Source: Myroides marinus
Lineage (GTDB): Bacteria > Bacteroidota > Bacteroidia > Flavobacteriales > Flavobacteriaceae
DNA: 64,000 nucleotides
Assembly (NCBI RefSeq): GCF_900109075.1
Contig: NZ_FNYS01000018.1
Location: 1 to 64,000, forward strand
Reading direction: 5' to 3'
In this document: in pieces, positions 43,839 through 54,300 of the stretch
Position numbering within the stretch: position 1 is the stretch's first letter
Layout of the letters: the number at the start of each line of letters is the position of its first letter
Position numbers and translations under genes: made by a program
The notes under the pieces: model-generated
The model's input: the letters and a program-made list of their open reading frames with translations, nothing else
Database searches by the model: none
Told to the model about the DNA's origin: nothing

Positions 43839-44129
43839 ATGCCCGCAAATAAAAAACACTTAGAAACTTCGGTTTGGCAACGCTTTTTAAAAATCACTGC
43901 AGGATTAGTTGGAGGTTTTTTTGTAAGTATAACATTTCATATGTTATTAATGTACTTCTTTGACTCTCCACCTATCTATGCGACAATGTATATTACAGGA
44001 TATTTATTATGGACTATCCTTTTTATCCTAGCTTTTGTCATAGGTAATGGCTATAAAATATGGCTGACTTATATCGGGCTTAGTGTCCTGTTTTACTTGC
44101 CTTATTTAATAGCTCCACTACATACCTAA
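43839..44129 (+). CDS. Small membrane protein of the PepSY operon (DUF3649-like)
   Basis: The 96-residue protein has three membrane helices: ITAGLVGGFFVSITFHMLLMYF (about 17-38), ATMYITGYLLWTILFILAFVI (about 47-67) and WLTYIGLSVLFYLPYLIA (about 74-91). Size, topology and position before a PepSY gene resemble DUF3649 proteins of siderophore-iron reductase loci. It is tightly packed, 2 bases after the preceding stop and 19 bases before the PepSY gene, so all three proteins probably form one complex in the inner membrane. Confidence 0.65.
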   Translation: MPANKKHLETSVWQRFLKITAGLVGGFFVSITFHMLLMYFFDSPPIYATMYITGYLLWTILFILAFVIGNGYKIWLTYIGLSVLFYLPYLIAPLHT

Positions 44130-44148
44130 TACTACACACACAACCATT

Positions 44149-45756
44149 ATGAATATTAAAAACTACAATAAGTACTTTCACTTACATACGATAAGTGGGA
44201 TTATTATTACTGTATTACTTTATATTATCTTCTTTGCAGGTTCATTTTCTTTCTTTAAGACTGAGATAGACAACTGGCAAAATAATAGACCTCAACAAAA
44301 GTTTACTGCTGTTTCTGTAAACTACAATACACTTTTAGATTCCATAGATACTCAATATGGATTACAAGGTAGAAACGTATCATTGCGATTTATCGACCAC
44401 AGTAGAATTATCGGTTACAATGTGTCTACATCACAAGATACTCTATTGCCAAAGGCAAAAGAACGCAACTTCGGTATATATGATACTGCCACTAAAGAGA
44501 ACTATACGTATGAAGAGACTTACTCATTAGGTGAGTTCTTATATAGACTACACTTCTTAGCACAATTAAATGGTTTGGTAAATATCCACATCTCTCCATT
44601 TGGATACTTTGTAGCTGGATTAGTTGCATTTATTTACATCTTTGCGTTGATTACAGGATTACTAGTACATTGGCAAAAGATAGTTTCTAATTTCTATGTA
44701 TTTAGACCTTGGGAAAAACTAAAGACTGTATGGACAGACCTTCACACTGCTTTAGGAGTGATCACTTTCCCTTTTCAATTAATCTTTGCTATCACTGGTG
44801 CTTATTTCTTATTAAACTACCGTATCATAGGTGCTACGATAATGGCTCTAGGATATGGTGGAGATGCTGATAAGTTTAATAATGATGTTAGTCTTGATAA
44901 AGGGGCAAAAGAAATTGTGTATCAACACAAACCTATTGACCAAAAAATAGATTTAAACTATTATATAGATCAAACTGTCAAGAGATGGGACAATCCCGTA
45001 ATCTCAAATGTTTCTATCATAAACTATGGTGATGAAAGTATGGCAGTGTCTATCAGCGGTAGAGCAGAGAATAGCAAACAGCTGAACAGCCGTGGAGAAA
45101 TTAAATACCACATCTATACTGGTGAAGTAGAAGAAATAAACAACCCGAATGTAGATCCTGGATATACATATACTTTCGCTAATCTAGTTTATCTATTACA
45201 CTTTGGTTCTTTTGGAGGATACGCTACTCGTATCGTTTATTTCTTAGTAGGTATAGCTGGATGTGTGGTAATCATCTCTGGAGTTCTTATCTGGTTAGTA
45301 GCTAGAGATAAAAAGAATGTACCTGAACACAAACGCAAGTTTAACTTCTGGTTAGCTAATATTTATATGGCTATCTGTCTATCTATGTACCCTGTGACTG
45401 CATTATCATTTATAGCAGTAAAACTTAATCCTTCTGGAGGGCAAGGATTTATATATACCTTCTATTTCTGGACTTGGCTAGCAGTAACGGTACTATTATG
45501 TTTTAGAAGAAATATCTATAAGATCAATAGAGATTGTTTATTAATAGGTAGTATCATAGGTATTACTATTCCGATATTCAATGGAGTAATGACAGGTAAC
45601 TGGATCTGGGTAAGCTGGGCAAACCACTACACAGATATTCTAATTATCGATTTATTCTGGATTATAGTTCCTATCACAACGCTATATGCGTGGAAGTTAG
45701 TTAGAGACAAACATGAAAAGAAACAAAATGCTGAAATAGAAACAGCTGCTGAATAA
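44149..45756 (+). CDS. PepSY-associated transmembrane protein, probable siderophore-iron reductase
   Basis: This 535-residue inner-membrane protein has the PepSY_TM layout: N-terminal helix (about 14-34, HTISGIIITVLLYIIFFAGSF), a periplasmic loop with a PepSY-like part, helix pairs with conserved histidines (LHFLAQLN, VNIHISPFGYFVAG, WTDLHTALGVITFPFQ), a second periplasmic domain, then five or more C-terminal helices. Proteins such as FpvG and FoxB of this family reduce iron carried by siderophores, with heme held by the helix histidines. Iron release is therefore the likely role; no TonB receptor is next to it. It is the last gene of the operon. Confidence 0.85.
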   Translation: MNIKNYNKYFHLHTISGIIITVLLYIIFFAGSFSFFKTEIDNWQNNRPQQKFTAVSVNYNTLLDSIDTQYGLQGRNVSLRFIDHSRIIGYNVSTSQDTLLPKAKERNFGIYDTATKENYTYEETYSLGEFLYRLHFLAQLNGLVNIHISPFGYFVAGLVAFIYIFALITGLLVHWQKIVSNFYVFRPWEKLKTVWTDLHTALGVITFPFQLIFAITGAYFLLNYRIIGATIMALGYGGDADKFNNDVSLDKGAKEIVYQHKPIDQKIDLNYYIDQTVKRWDNPVISNVSIINYGDESMAVSISGRAENSKQLNSRGEIKYHIYTGEVEEINNPNVDPGYTYTFANLVYLLHFGSFGGYATRIVYFLVGIAGCVVIISGVLIWLVARDKKNVPEHKRKFNFWLANIYMAICLSMYPVTALSFIAVKLNPSGGQGFIYTFYFWTWLAVTVLLCFRRNIYKINRDCLLIGSIIGITIPIFNGVMTGNWIWVSWANHYTDILIIDLFWIIVPITTLYAWKLVRDKHEKKQNAEIETAAE

Positions 45757-45759
45757 TCT

Positions 45760-45795
45760 AAAAAAGCCTTTATGCAAACCATAAAGGCTTTTTTA
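45760..45795. terminator. Bidirectional terminator, 15-bp stem
   Basis: AAAAAAGCCTTTATG and CATAAAGGCTTTTTT pair around CAAAC, between the convergent PepSY and oxygenase genes. Confidence 0.92.
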
Positions 45796-46422
45796 TTATC
45801 TTGTTTTTAACCATCCTGTGATACTGTATCTCGTATGATTAACCATCTTCACTTCGTGTTCTATGCTTTTGCTATCAAACACTACTAGACGTCCTGGTAA
45901 AGCGTATACTACTTCTTCGCGTTCATTGCCATTCTCGTCTTTCAGATAAAGAGCTAGCTCTCCTCCATAAGCTGGAGTCCAATCTTGATCATTTAAATAT
46001 AAAACTACTGAAAGCGTTCTTCTATTATCTGTGTGAAATACATCTAAGTGACGCTTGTAATATGTCCCTTCTGGATAACACGCATAGTGAAACTCTCCTT
46101 CTTGTATTCCTAAGTAGCAAGTTCTGTTTACGTATTCTAAAAAGTGATTTACTTTATTAAAGTACATTCTCTCTACCTCATCAGGTTGTTTTTCATCTAG
46201 CCAAAGAATAGAATCTCCTCTAATTTCTTCTACTATTTGCTCGTTATCAGCCTGTCCTATTGCAGCTTTTTTAAAGCTGTGTAAATCCTGTTTTAAAAGC
46301 AAGTTTGCTCTTAAAAGATTGATTTCTTCTTCTGAGAAAAAACAATCTACAACTGAGTATTTACGATTTACTAAATCGTCTATTATTAACTCATAAAATG
46401 GATTTAATTCAAAATTACCCAT
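45796..46422 (-). CDS. 2OG-Fe(II) oxygenase (prolyl-4-hydroxylase-like)
   Basis: The 208-residue protein has the double-stranded beta-helix iron site: HLD (His 125, Asp 127) and IEHEV (His 189), with TRYSITGWLK supplying Arg 198 for 2-oxoglutarate. The flanking CYPEGTYYKRHLDVF and LYLNDQDWTPAYGGEL are typical of bacterial P4H-like enzymes such as those acting on EF-Tu. All catalytic residues are present. Substrate unknown. It has a good promoter and stands alone. Confidence 0.88.
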   Translation of the reverse strand: MGNFELNPFYELIIDDLVNRKYSVVDCFFSEEEINLLRANLLLKQDLHSFKKAAIGQADNEQIVEEIRGDSILWLDEKQPDEVERMYFNKVNHFLEYVNRTCYLGIQEGEFHYACYPEGTYYKRHLDVFHTDNRRTLSVVLYLNDQDWTPAYGGELALYLKDENGNEREEVVYALPGRLVVFDSKSIEHEVKMVNHTRYSITGWLKTR

Positions 46423-46444
46423 ACATTAACAAATAAAAAGTACA

Positions 46445-46474
46445 CAAATATAAATTACAAGACAAAAAAATCAA
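46445..46474 (-). promoter_or_regulatory. Promoter TTG-N19-TATATTTG of the oxygenase gene
   Basis: On the minus strand TTG (46474-46472) and TATATTTG (46452-46445) match the consensus, 23 bases before ATG 46422. Confidence 0.6.
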
Positions 46475-46748
46475 TGCGACAAAACACACTTTTTTAAGCT
46501 ATTTGGCCTCTAAAATGCACTTTTACAGATTTGATAATTCTATGATTCAAAACTGCTTTCTCAGAGATAATTCTTGTTATTTTTTTTGCGAGATTCTCTG
46601 TGTTTTTCACATTTTTCTTATCGCCTAAAACCAACTGTTTTTCATTGGGTATTGCTTCTATACCTCTTTTAATACTTTAGACTTAAAAACTGCTCCTAAA
46701 AACACGTTTACTACTCCTATATTCTTTATATACCAATTCACTTACAAT
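46475..46748. other. Gene-free stretch between oxygenase promoter and lectin terminator
   Basis: About 270 AT-rich bases with no frame that looks coding and no strong hairpin. I see nothing in it. Confidence 0.5.
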
Positions 46749-46777
46749 AAAAAAAGGAGAGCGTATTGCTCTCCTTT
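46749..46777 (-). terminator. Terminator of the first fibre-lectin module
   Basis: AAAGGAGAGC and GCTCTCCTTT pair around GTATT, followed by a T tract on the minus strand; 28 bases past the lectin stop. Confidence 0.88.
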
Positions 46778-46804
46778 CTATATCCATTTGTACATGTCTA
46801 TTAT

Positions 46805-48283
46805 TTATTTTTCTCCAGCTTTTGATCTAATATGTGGATTAACCACTGCTCCACACGCTATTCCTTTTATTCTAAATAAAGCTGGTTTAGATCTTACACC
46901 ATCCAATTCAATAGAATAATAAATATCGGCTTCATCACCTGGTTCAAACCATCCGTCTTTTACGGTAAATGTTATTTCTTCATTACGACTTGAAAACTCC
47001 CATTTACCTGTTGAGTTTTCATATACTCTATCATCACCGCTTAATTTATCTCCTTCCTCATCTACAAACATAAAACTGCCCCAACCGACATCATAACCTG
47101 TATTACGTAATACATCTACATCAATTACTCCTCCACTACTATTACCAGTTTCACTCACACACATATCAGCTACTACGTCATTTAATTCTGGTTGATTTTG
47201 TCCAGGTGGATATACCTTAACATTTCTAATAATTGTTTTTTGCTGTGCAAAATCAATAGACAATCCAACAAAACCTATTTTAACCTTTTGAGGAATAGTT
47301 GTTTTAAAATTATATAATGTTTCTATTACACCATTACTGTCACGTCCATCTACTCTATATGTATTAAACGAATGCTTATAATAGAAGTTATCAATTAACA
47401 TTATTTCATTTCCTCCATCTTTTGCCTTTACAGTTACGTACATCCCTTCTTCATTATCAGGAATTAACTCAACAATAATCTTTTGAAAAACAGGAGCTTT
47501 TGATGATCCGCCATTTGTTATATCAAACCCTGCTCCATTGCGTCTGCGTTCAAAATCATACTCACCTGTATTGTAGTTTAACGTTGCTGTTGCTATATCA
47601 TTAGATGGATTATAATAGCCTTGATATTGAGAATAAAGTACAGGGTTACCATTAAATCCTTGCATTCCTTGTATAGCTCCTCTTAAAGTAATATGATCAC
47701 TATAGTAGTTTCCAAATACATTTGGAGTAACGCCTGCGGCTGAATATCTTGCATCTGAGATACCAGCACGCATTTCATATTGTATCATGGCTCCAGTTCC
47801 TTTAAACCCTCCACTAAGGTCAAAACCAATACCTAAATACCCTCCTGCTAATCCTTTTAATCTTGCTGTAGAGTTTGACTCATTATAGGCATATCCTAAA
47901 GCACTTCTACCATATCCTAATTGAAACTTCTCTTTAGCATCAAATACAAAAAAAGACATTCCTCCACCAGGAGCATACCCTGTTCCATAAATAGTACTCA
48001 TCGCATACTCAAACTCTACTACAGCTCCCTCTCTTAAATCAATCTCTAAATCATCAATAGCAAAACCACTGTATCCTACCCTATCATGACTTAATACAAT
48101 TCCTTCTTCGGTATAACGTTCACTACCTGTAGGAGCACTTCCTCCTTTATCCCATTCTTCTACAATTCCTGGAGGTTTTGATGTTCCTGTCAAAGGAAGA
48201 TTATAAGTATTGCTTTTAGTATTCTGTGCTTGCACAGTCAATAGACCTAAACAAGCTATCAATAAATAATAATATTTCTTCAT
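46805..48283 (-). CDS. Secreted L-type-lectin-like protein (module A)
   Basis: This 492-residue protein has a Sec signal peptide (residues 1-20, ending VQAQ). Residues about 30-350 look like a legume-lectin (concanavalin-like) jelly roll: SAPTGSERYTEEGIVLS, GGGMSFFVFDAKEKFQLGYG, ALGYAY and GGYLGIGFDLSGGF, the last being the usual Asp-containing metal/sugar loop, here with Gly where Asn is common. The C-terminal 120 residues form another beta domain and end in CGAVVNPHIRS. Its paralogue at 59185-60717 shares this order and the C-x-x-VVNP ending. It follows the giant fibre gene by 50 bases, separated by a hairpin. No T9SS sorting domain is recognisable. Confidence 0.75.
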   Translation of the reverse strand: MKKYYYLLIACLGLLTVQAQNTKSNTYNLPLTGTSKPPGIVEEWDKGGSAPTGSERYTEEGIVLSHDRVGYSGFAIDDLEIDLREGAVVEFEYAMSTIYGTGYAPGGGMSFFVFDAKEKFQLGYGRSALGYAYNESNSTARLKGLAGGYLGIGFDLSGGFKGTGAMIQYEMRAGISDARYSAAGVTPNVFGNYYSDHITLRGAIQGMQGFNGNPVLYSQYQGYYNPSNDIATATLNYNTGEYDFERRRNGAGFDITNGGSSKAPVFQKIIVELIPDNEEGMYVTVKAKDGGNEIMLIDNFYYKHSFNTYRVDGRDSNGVIETLYNFKTTIPQKVKIGFVGLSIDFAQQKTIIRNVKVYPPGQNQPELNDVVADMCVSETGNSSGGVIDVDVLRNTGYDVGWGSFMFVDEEGDKLSGDDRVYENSTGKWEFSSRNEEITFTVKDGWFEPGDEADIYYSIELDGVRSKPALFRIKGIACGAVVNPHIRSKAGEK

Positions 48284-48299
48284 ACTCTAATTATTAAGC

Positions 48300-48326
48300 T
48301 CAAAGAAGGCAATATGCCTTCTTTGA
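48300..48326 (-). promoter_or_regulatory. Intercistronic hairpin, module A (no U-tract)
   Basis: TCAAAGAAGGC and GCCTTCTTTGA form a perfect 11-bp stem around AATAT, 8 bases past the fibre-gene stop and 17 bases before the lectin start. No T run follows on the minus strand. Module B has a hairpin in the same place with a different sequence. It may set mRNA stability or partial read-through. Confidence 0.65.
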
Positions 48327-48333
48327 ATTCTAA

Positions 48334-51300
48334 TTATTTTTTAACCTCTAAAACAATATTAAAAAATGTTCTTCCTGTTGGTTTAACATCTTTTTTAATT
48401 GTATAGAACATATCACCATACACATTGATACTTACATTAGAAAATACATCTTTATCATAGTATGTAACGTGATAATATAGTTCATCATAATCTAAAACAG
48501 GTAGATTACCTCCATTAGACCCAGCACTTGATACCATTGGTTCGCTAAATTGATCTTTATAAACATTGTATAAATTAAGATTACTTGATGTTCCTGATAT
48601 TACTTCTACATATACAGCAGGTAAATAAAAGAATTTTGGCATACTTGCTTTATCACTACCTCCTCCTCCTTTAGCAGGTTGGAACGAAGCTCCACCTCTA
48701 CCATCAGCTGTAAGTACATAACCTTCATCTGCATCATCAGAGTCTATTTTACTACTATCAACACCTTGGTCTTGAATAACAACACCATGTACTGAATTTC
48801 TCTTTATCTGATCATATCCTACTGCATTTGTCGCTATTTTTCCATCAACTACTGCTTTATCAGCCAAATGTTCTGTATCAATAGATTTATTAATTACTTC
48901 TAACTTTACATCTTTTAATACTGCTCCATTGCCATTAATAGCTTTAATTGTTGAACTTGGATCAATATCTCCTACAGAAGTGTTTCCACTTTCTACTTCA
49001 GACCAATAAGCTCCTTTACTTCCATCAGAAGTTAATACTAATCCTTTTTTAATATTTCCTGAGTAAACTTTATCATCCGTTACTGCCCAATCTTTTAATT
49101 GTTCTGTGCCTACAGCATTATTTGCTATTTTGGCTTGAGTAACTCCTTTATCCTTTAACTCCCCTGTACCAACAGCTTGATTGTCAATTTTAGCTGCTGT
49201 AACAGCTTTATCTGCTAATTCATCTGTTCCAACAGCTTTGTCTGCAATTTTTACTGTTGTAACAGCTCCATTATCAATTTTAGCAGTTGTAACTGCTGTG
49301 TCTGCTAATTCAGCTGTACCTACTGCTTTATCTGCAATATGTTTCGTTTTAATACCACTATTTTTAATATTAATACTAACCGATTTCAATAGAGCGTCAT
49401 TTCCATTTTTAATATCAAACAGACTTGTATCTTCACTTGTAAAGTTTCCTGTAGAAGTATTTCCTTTTTCTGCTTCAGCCCAATAGGCTCCTTTACTTCC
49501 ATCTGAGGTTAGTACTAAGCCTTTTTTTATTTCTCCTGAATATATTTTTTCTTCCGTTACTGCCCAATCCATTAATTGAGCTGTATCAACAGCCTCATCT
49601 GCAATTTTATCTTTTGTAATAGCTTTTGCTTTAATAACATTAGTATGAATAGCACTATTTTTAATTTGGTTATATCCTACTGCATCATTTGCTATTTTTC
49701 CATCAACTACAGCATTAGTCCCTATTTTTTCTTTCGTTACAGCATTATCTGCTAACTCTCCTGTTCCAACTGCTTTACTAGCAATCTGCTTCGCTGTAAC
49801 AGCATAATCAGCTATCTCTGTTGTACCTACAGCTTTACTTGCAATTGCTCTTGCATCAACAGCTCCATCAGCTATTTTTTCATTATTAATTCCTTTATCG
49901 GCTACACTAATAGTTACATCTTGTAAAGTTGCATTTTTTCCTCCTTCAATTGCAATACCTGCTCCTTCAGCGATGTCTTTTCCTGAACCTGCTAAGGCAT
50001 CAGTTACACTTTTAAACTCAGCTCCACCTTGTCCATTAGCAGTTAAAACTAAACCACCACTAACATTAGCTCCTATCTTATCTGCTGTTACTTCTCTAGC
50101 TGCAATATGCTTGTTTTTAATTCCTGATTCTTTCACAGAAATACTTAAGTCCTGCAATGCAGCTCTATTTCCAGAAGTCATAGTCAGTGAACCATCAGCC
50201 GACTTTACTTCCTTACCTTGTGTTTTTGCAATATCAGATAATCCTTTAAAGGCAGTATTTCCTTTACCATCCGCAGTCAATAATGTTCCATCACCTGCAT
50301 CTTTTCCTGCTACTTTAGAACTAATCTTATCATTAGTAACAGCATTTACTTTGATGTGTTTATTATCTACACCTGAGTCAGCAATTTCTATACTTGTTGC
50401 ACTTAACACAGCAGCTGTACCACCCGTTAACTTAATAGAACTATCTACTACTAAATTAGAGGCTTTCCCTTCAAATACAGCTTCATTTACTTTCTTATAT
50501 TCTACTGTTCCATCACCATTTGCTGTAAGTATAGTATTATTAGCAGCATTAGTAGTTCCAACTTTTGAAGTCATCTTAGACGTATTAACAGCTCCATCTG
50601 CTAATTTAGTTGTATTAATACCTCCATCTGCAACATCTATTTTAGCCTTAGCTAATACTGTATTTAGTCCATCTCCTTCTGCGAAAATTAAAGCTGTTCC
50701 TAATGTAAGATCTTCTCCTCCTGCTTCTACAGCTTCTTTCTTCACATAATCAAATCCTCCATTACCATCAGTTACTAAAAGATAATCTCTCTCTGTACCT
50801 TTTGAATTTAACTTATCTTTTGTGATACTGTTGTCTTTAATACCAATCTGAGCATCAGCTAATAATGTATTAACTCCTGTACCTTGTACTAACTCGATAA
50901 TATTATCTGTTGTTAAATTACCCGCAGTATTCGTAACGATATCACCAAGCTCACCCCATTTTACTGTACCATCTTTCTGGCTAATCATTACTCTTTTTTC
51001 TCCGACATCTTTAGATGAGATTTTATCAGCTGTAACTGCTAATTGATCTATCTGAGCATTCTTAACTGCGTTATCAGCTAATTGTTTGGTATCAATACCT
51101 TTATCTTTAATACCTAATGTAACATCAGACAATACAGATTCATTACCTCCTACTACAGTTACAATGTTATCTGTTGTTATTGTTCCTTTGTTAGCAAAGT
51201 GATCAAAAGTTGGCAATTGATAAGTTACCGTCTGTCCATTAGATCCTACAGTAGCAACAGCTCCTTCTGGTGCATTTCCTCCATGTAGTTTGGTTGCTGT

Positions 51301-54300
51301 AATCGAAATATCTTGAATTCCTAACGTAACATCTGCTAATACTTTATCTACTCCATTATCAGAGACTGTAATTCCATCAGTTACATTAATTTTTCCTTTA
51401 TTAGCTAATAACTGTGTAGAAAGTGGCGTATAAGTTACCACACCGTTATCATCAGCTAAAGCCACACGATTAGCTACACCAACTCCAGCAGTTAATTTAC
51501 CTGCTTCAATAGTGTTATTAGCTATATTGCCATTCTTAATAGTTTCTGCTGCAATATGTGTTCCCTTAACTCCTCCTTCATTAATCTTAAGAGTAACCTT
51601 TTTATCTTTATCTCCAAAAAGAACATTCTCTCCTCCAACAACAATAAGTGAATCATCACTTGCTATATCACCTTGCATAGCAGAACTAATAACTTTACTA
51701 GTATCAGTGAACTTAGCATTACCTGAACCATCAGCCATTAATACAGCTCCTTTATTAGCTCCATCAGAATTAATCTTGTCTGCTGTAACTGCAAGATTTT
51801 GAATATGAGATGTTGCAATACCATCTGCTTTTACTTGTAGTCCTAACTCCTGTAACAAGGCTTTTGAAGCATCACCAGTAACTTCTAATGAATTATCTAC
51901 ACTAAGCATTTGCCCTGTAACTACCATAGTCATAGGTTGGTATTTTACTGTACCATCGGCTTGTACAATTGGCACGTAATCTGCTTTATCAGCTCCTGCA
52001 AATAATTTATCTTCTGTAATCGCTCCAGGAGCTACTTTAACTGATGTTACTCCTTCATTCTTTAAAGAAATAGACATTTTCTCTAAAACAGCTTTCTCTC
52101 CACCTATTACTTCAATTGCAGAATCTCCTAATACTTTTTTACCTTGATTTGCTACGATATTAAAGATTTGTTCTTGAACATTAACCTCTTCGAGTAACTC
52201 TTTAATATTCTTAATCACTGTTTCTTTAATATCAATTGTTGCTAAAGGATCTGTACTATACTTATCATAGAAAACATACTTCCCATCAACAGGATTCTCA
52301 ATAGTTAACGTATTAGCATTAAACAATACTCCATTACCTACTTTATTTCCGTCTTTATCAATATCACTTTCGTTGTAATAGATAAACGTACCATTATCTT
52401 TAGGCTCTAAAAGTGTTATTTTTTCATTCCCTTGAACGATTTCTTTGATGATATCACTTGAACCATCTACCCACTGCGCTTTATTCCCTTCGTTAGTAAT
52501 CAATAATTGTTTAGCAGCTCCTCCTTTTATTTTTTGTGGAGTTACAGCTTCATCAGCAATACTCAATGTCATTGGTTTAAGTACTCCATCTGCTACGCTT
52601 ACATTGCCATTAACTAAGATACCTTCTCCTGATAAAGCAGCTTTTTCTATATCTATATTTTCGATTTTCTCTATTTTGGCAATCAAATCAATAATAGCTT
52701 CTTCAACACTATTATATTCATTCTTAATATCACCTTCAAAAACGATTGATGTAGCACGTGTATCTATTATTCCAATTAAAGATTTTTTTGATTTATCATG
52801 AAACTCATAAACACCTTTAGTAGAACTTTTTATAGTAACTGTATTCGCATCAAATGTTATTCCTTTAGCATCTGTTAAAGGTTCTCCCTTACTATTTACC
52901 TCTTTTTCGTTGTAGTAAGTAAATGTTCCATCCTCATTATCCTTTAAAAGAGTAACCTTTTCGTTAGCATTGAAAATAACTTTGATGGTCTCATCATTAC
53001 TATCCATCCATCTAACTATTCCTCCCTTATCTGTTCCTAAAAGTGTATTATTCTTTCCTGGATCTATTTTTCCAAGTGTAACAGCTTTATTCATGATCTT
53101 AGTTGTTACAACTGAATTGTCAGCTAACTTTTCTTTAGTTATACCAAGATTTGTAATATCAATCGTAACATCTTTTAAAGCTGCTTTATCACCACCTTCT
53201 ACAGAGATAGCAGCTGCTCCTGAGATTGTTTTACCACCTTCGCCTAATACATCTCCTAATGATTTAAACGCTGCTCCACCTTTTGCATCAGACGTTAATA
53301 CTAAACCAGCTCCTACATCTTCTGATCCTATCTTATCAACTGTTACTGCTTGATCATTTATATATTTGCTTTTAATTCCTTTATCAGCAACATCAATACT
53401 TAAATTTTGTAAAGCAGCTTTATTTCCAGCAATTTTTAAAGATTTCTCTTCTGAAATAATAGATTTTCCTTGTGTAGTAGCAATTGTTTCTAAACTTTGG
53501 AATACTGCATTCCCTGCTCCATCAGCAGCTAATACTGTACCTTTTGCACTTGTTTCTGAACCAATCTTAGCAGCGATTACCGCTCCGTTATTAATATGCT
53601 TCGTTTCTACTCCTGACTCAGCAATACCAATTGTTAAGTCATTTAAAACTGCTTTATTATTTGCAGGTATCTTTAATGATTTGTCGGATTTAAGGTCTAC
53701 ACCTGCACCTTCAAAAACAGCATCGTTTATCTTTTTGTACTCAACATTACCATTCCCATCTGCAGTTAATACTGTATTTACATCTGCATTGACAACACCT
53801 ACCAAAGAAGACATTTGCTCTACTTTTACAGCACCATCTGCTAATTGAGTAGTAGTGATTCCTTTATCTTTAATCTTTATTCCTGTATCTGCCAATACTG
53901 ATGACTTACCATTACCTCCTGTAAATTCTAATCCAGCGCCTAAAGTCAAGTCTTCTCCTGCTTGTACAATACTCTCTCTATTAACATACGTAAATCCTCC
54001 ATTAGCATTAGTAACCATAACCATTCCAGGTTGAGATCCTATATTACTTAATTTACCTATCTCAATTGTTTGATCTTTTATCTTTTGATTGGTAATACTA
54101 TTATCATTAATACTAAGTACCACATCTTTGAATAAAGCATTTTGTCCGTATTCAGCTACAGGACCACTTGTTCCTTTAATCGCAATAATATTATCTGATG
54201 AAGTTAAGTTACCTGCTGCATCTGTTACAATATCGTCTAACTCTCCCCATTTAACCACTCCATTCTCGTCAATAACCATCACTCGCTTAGGAGGCTCATT

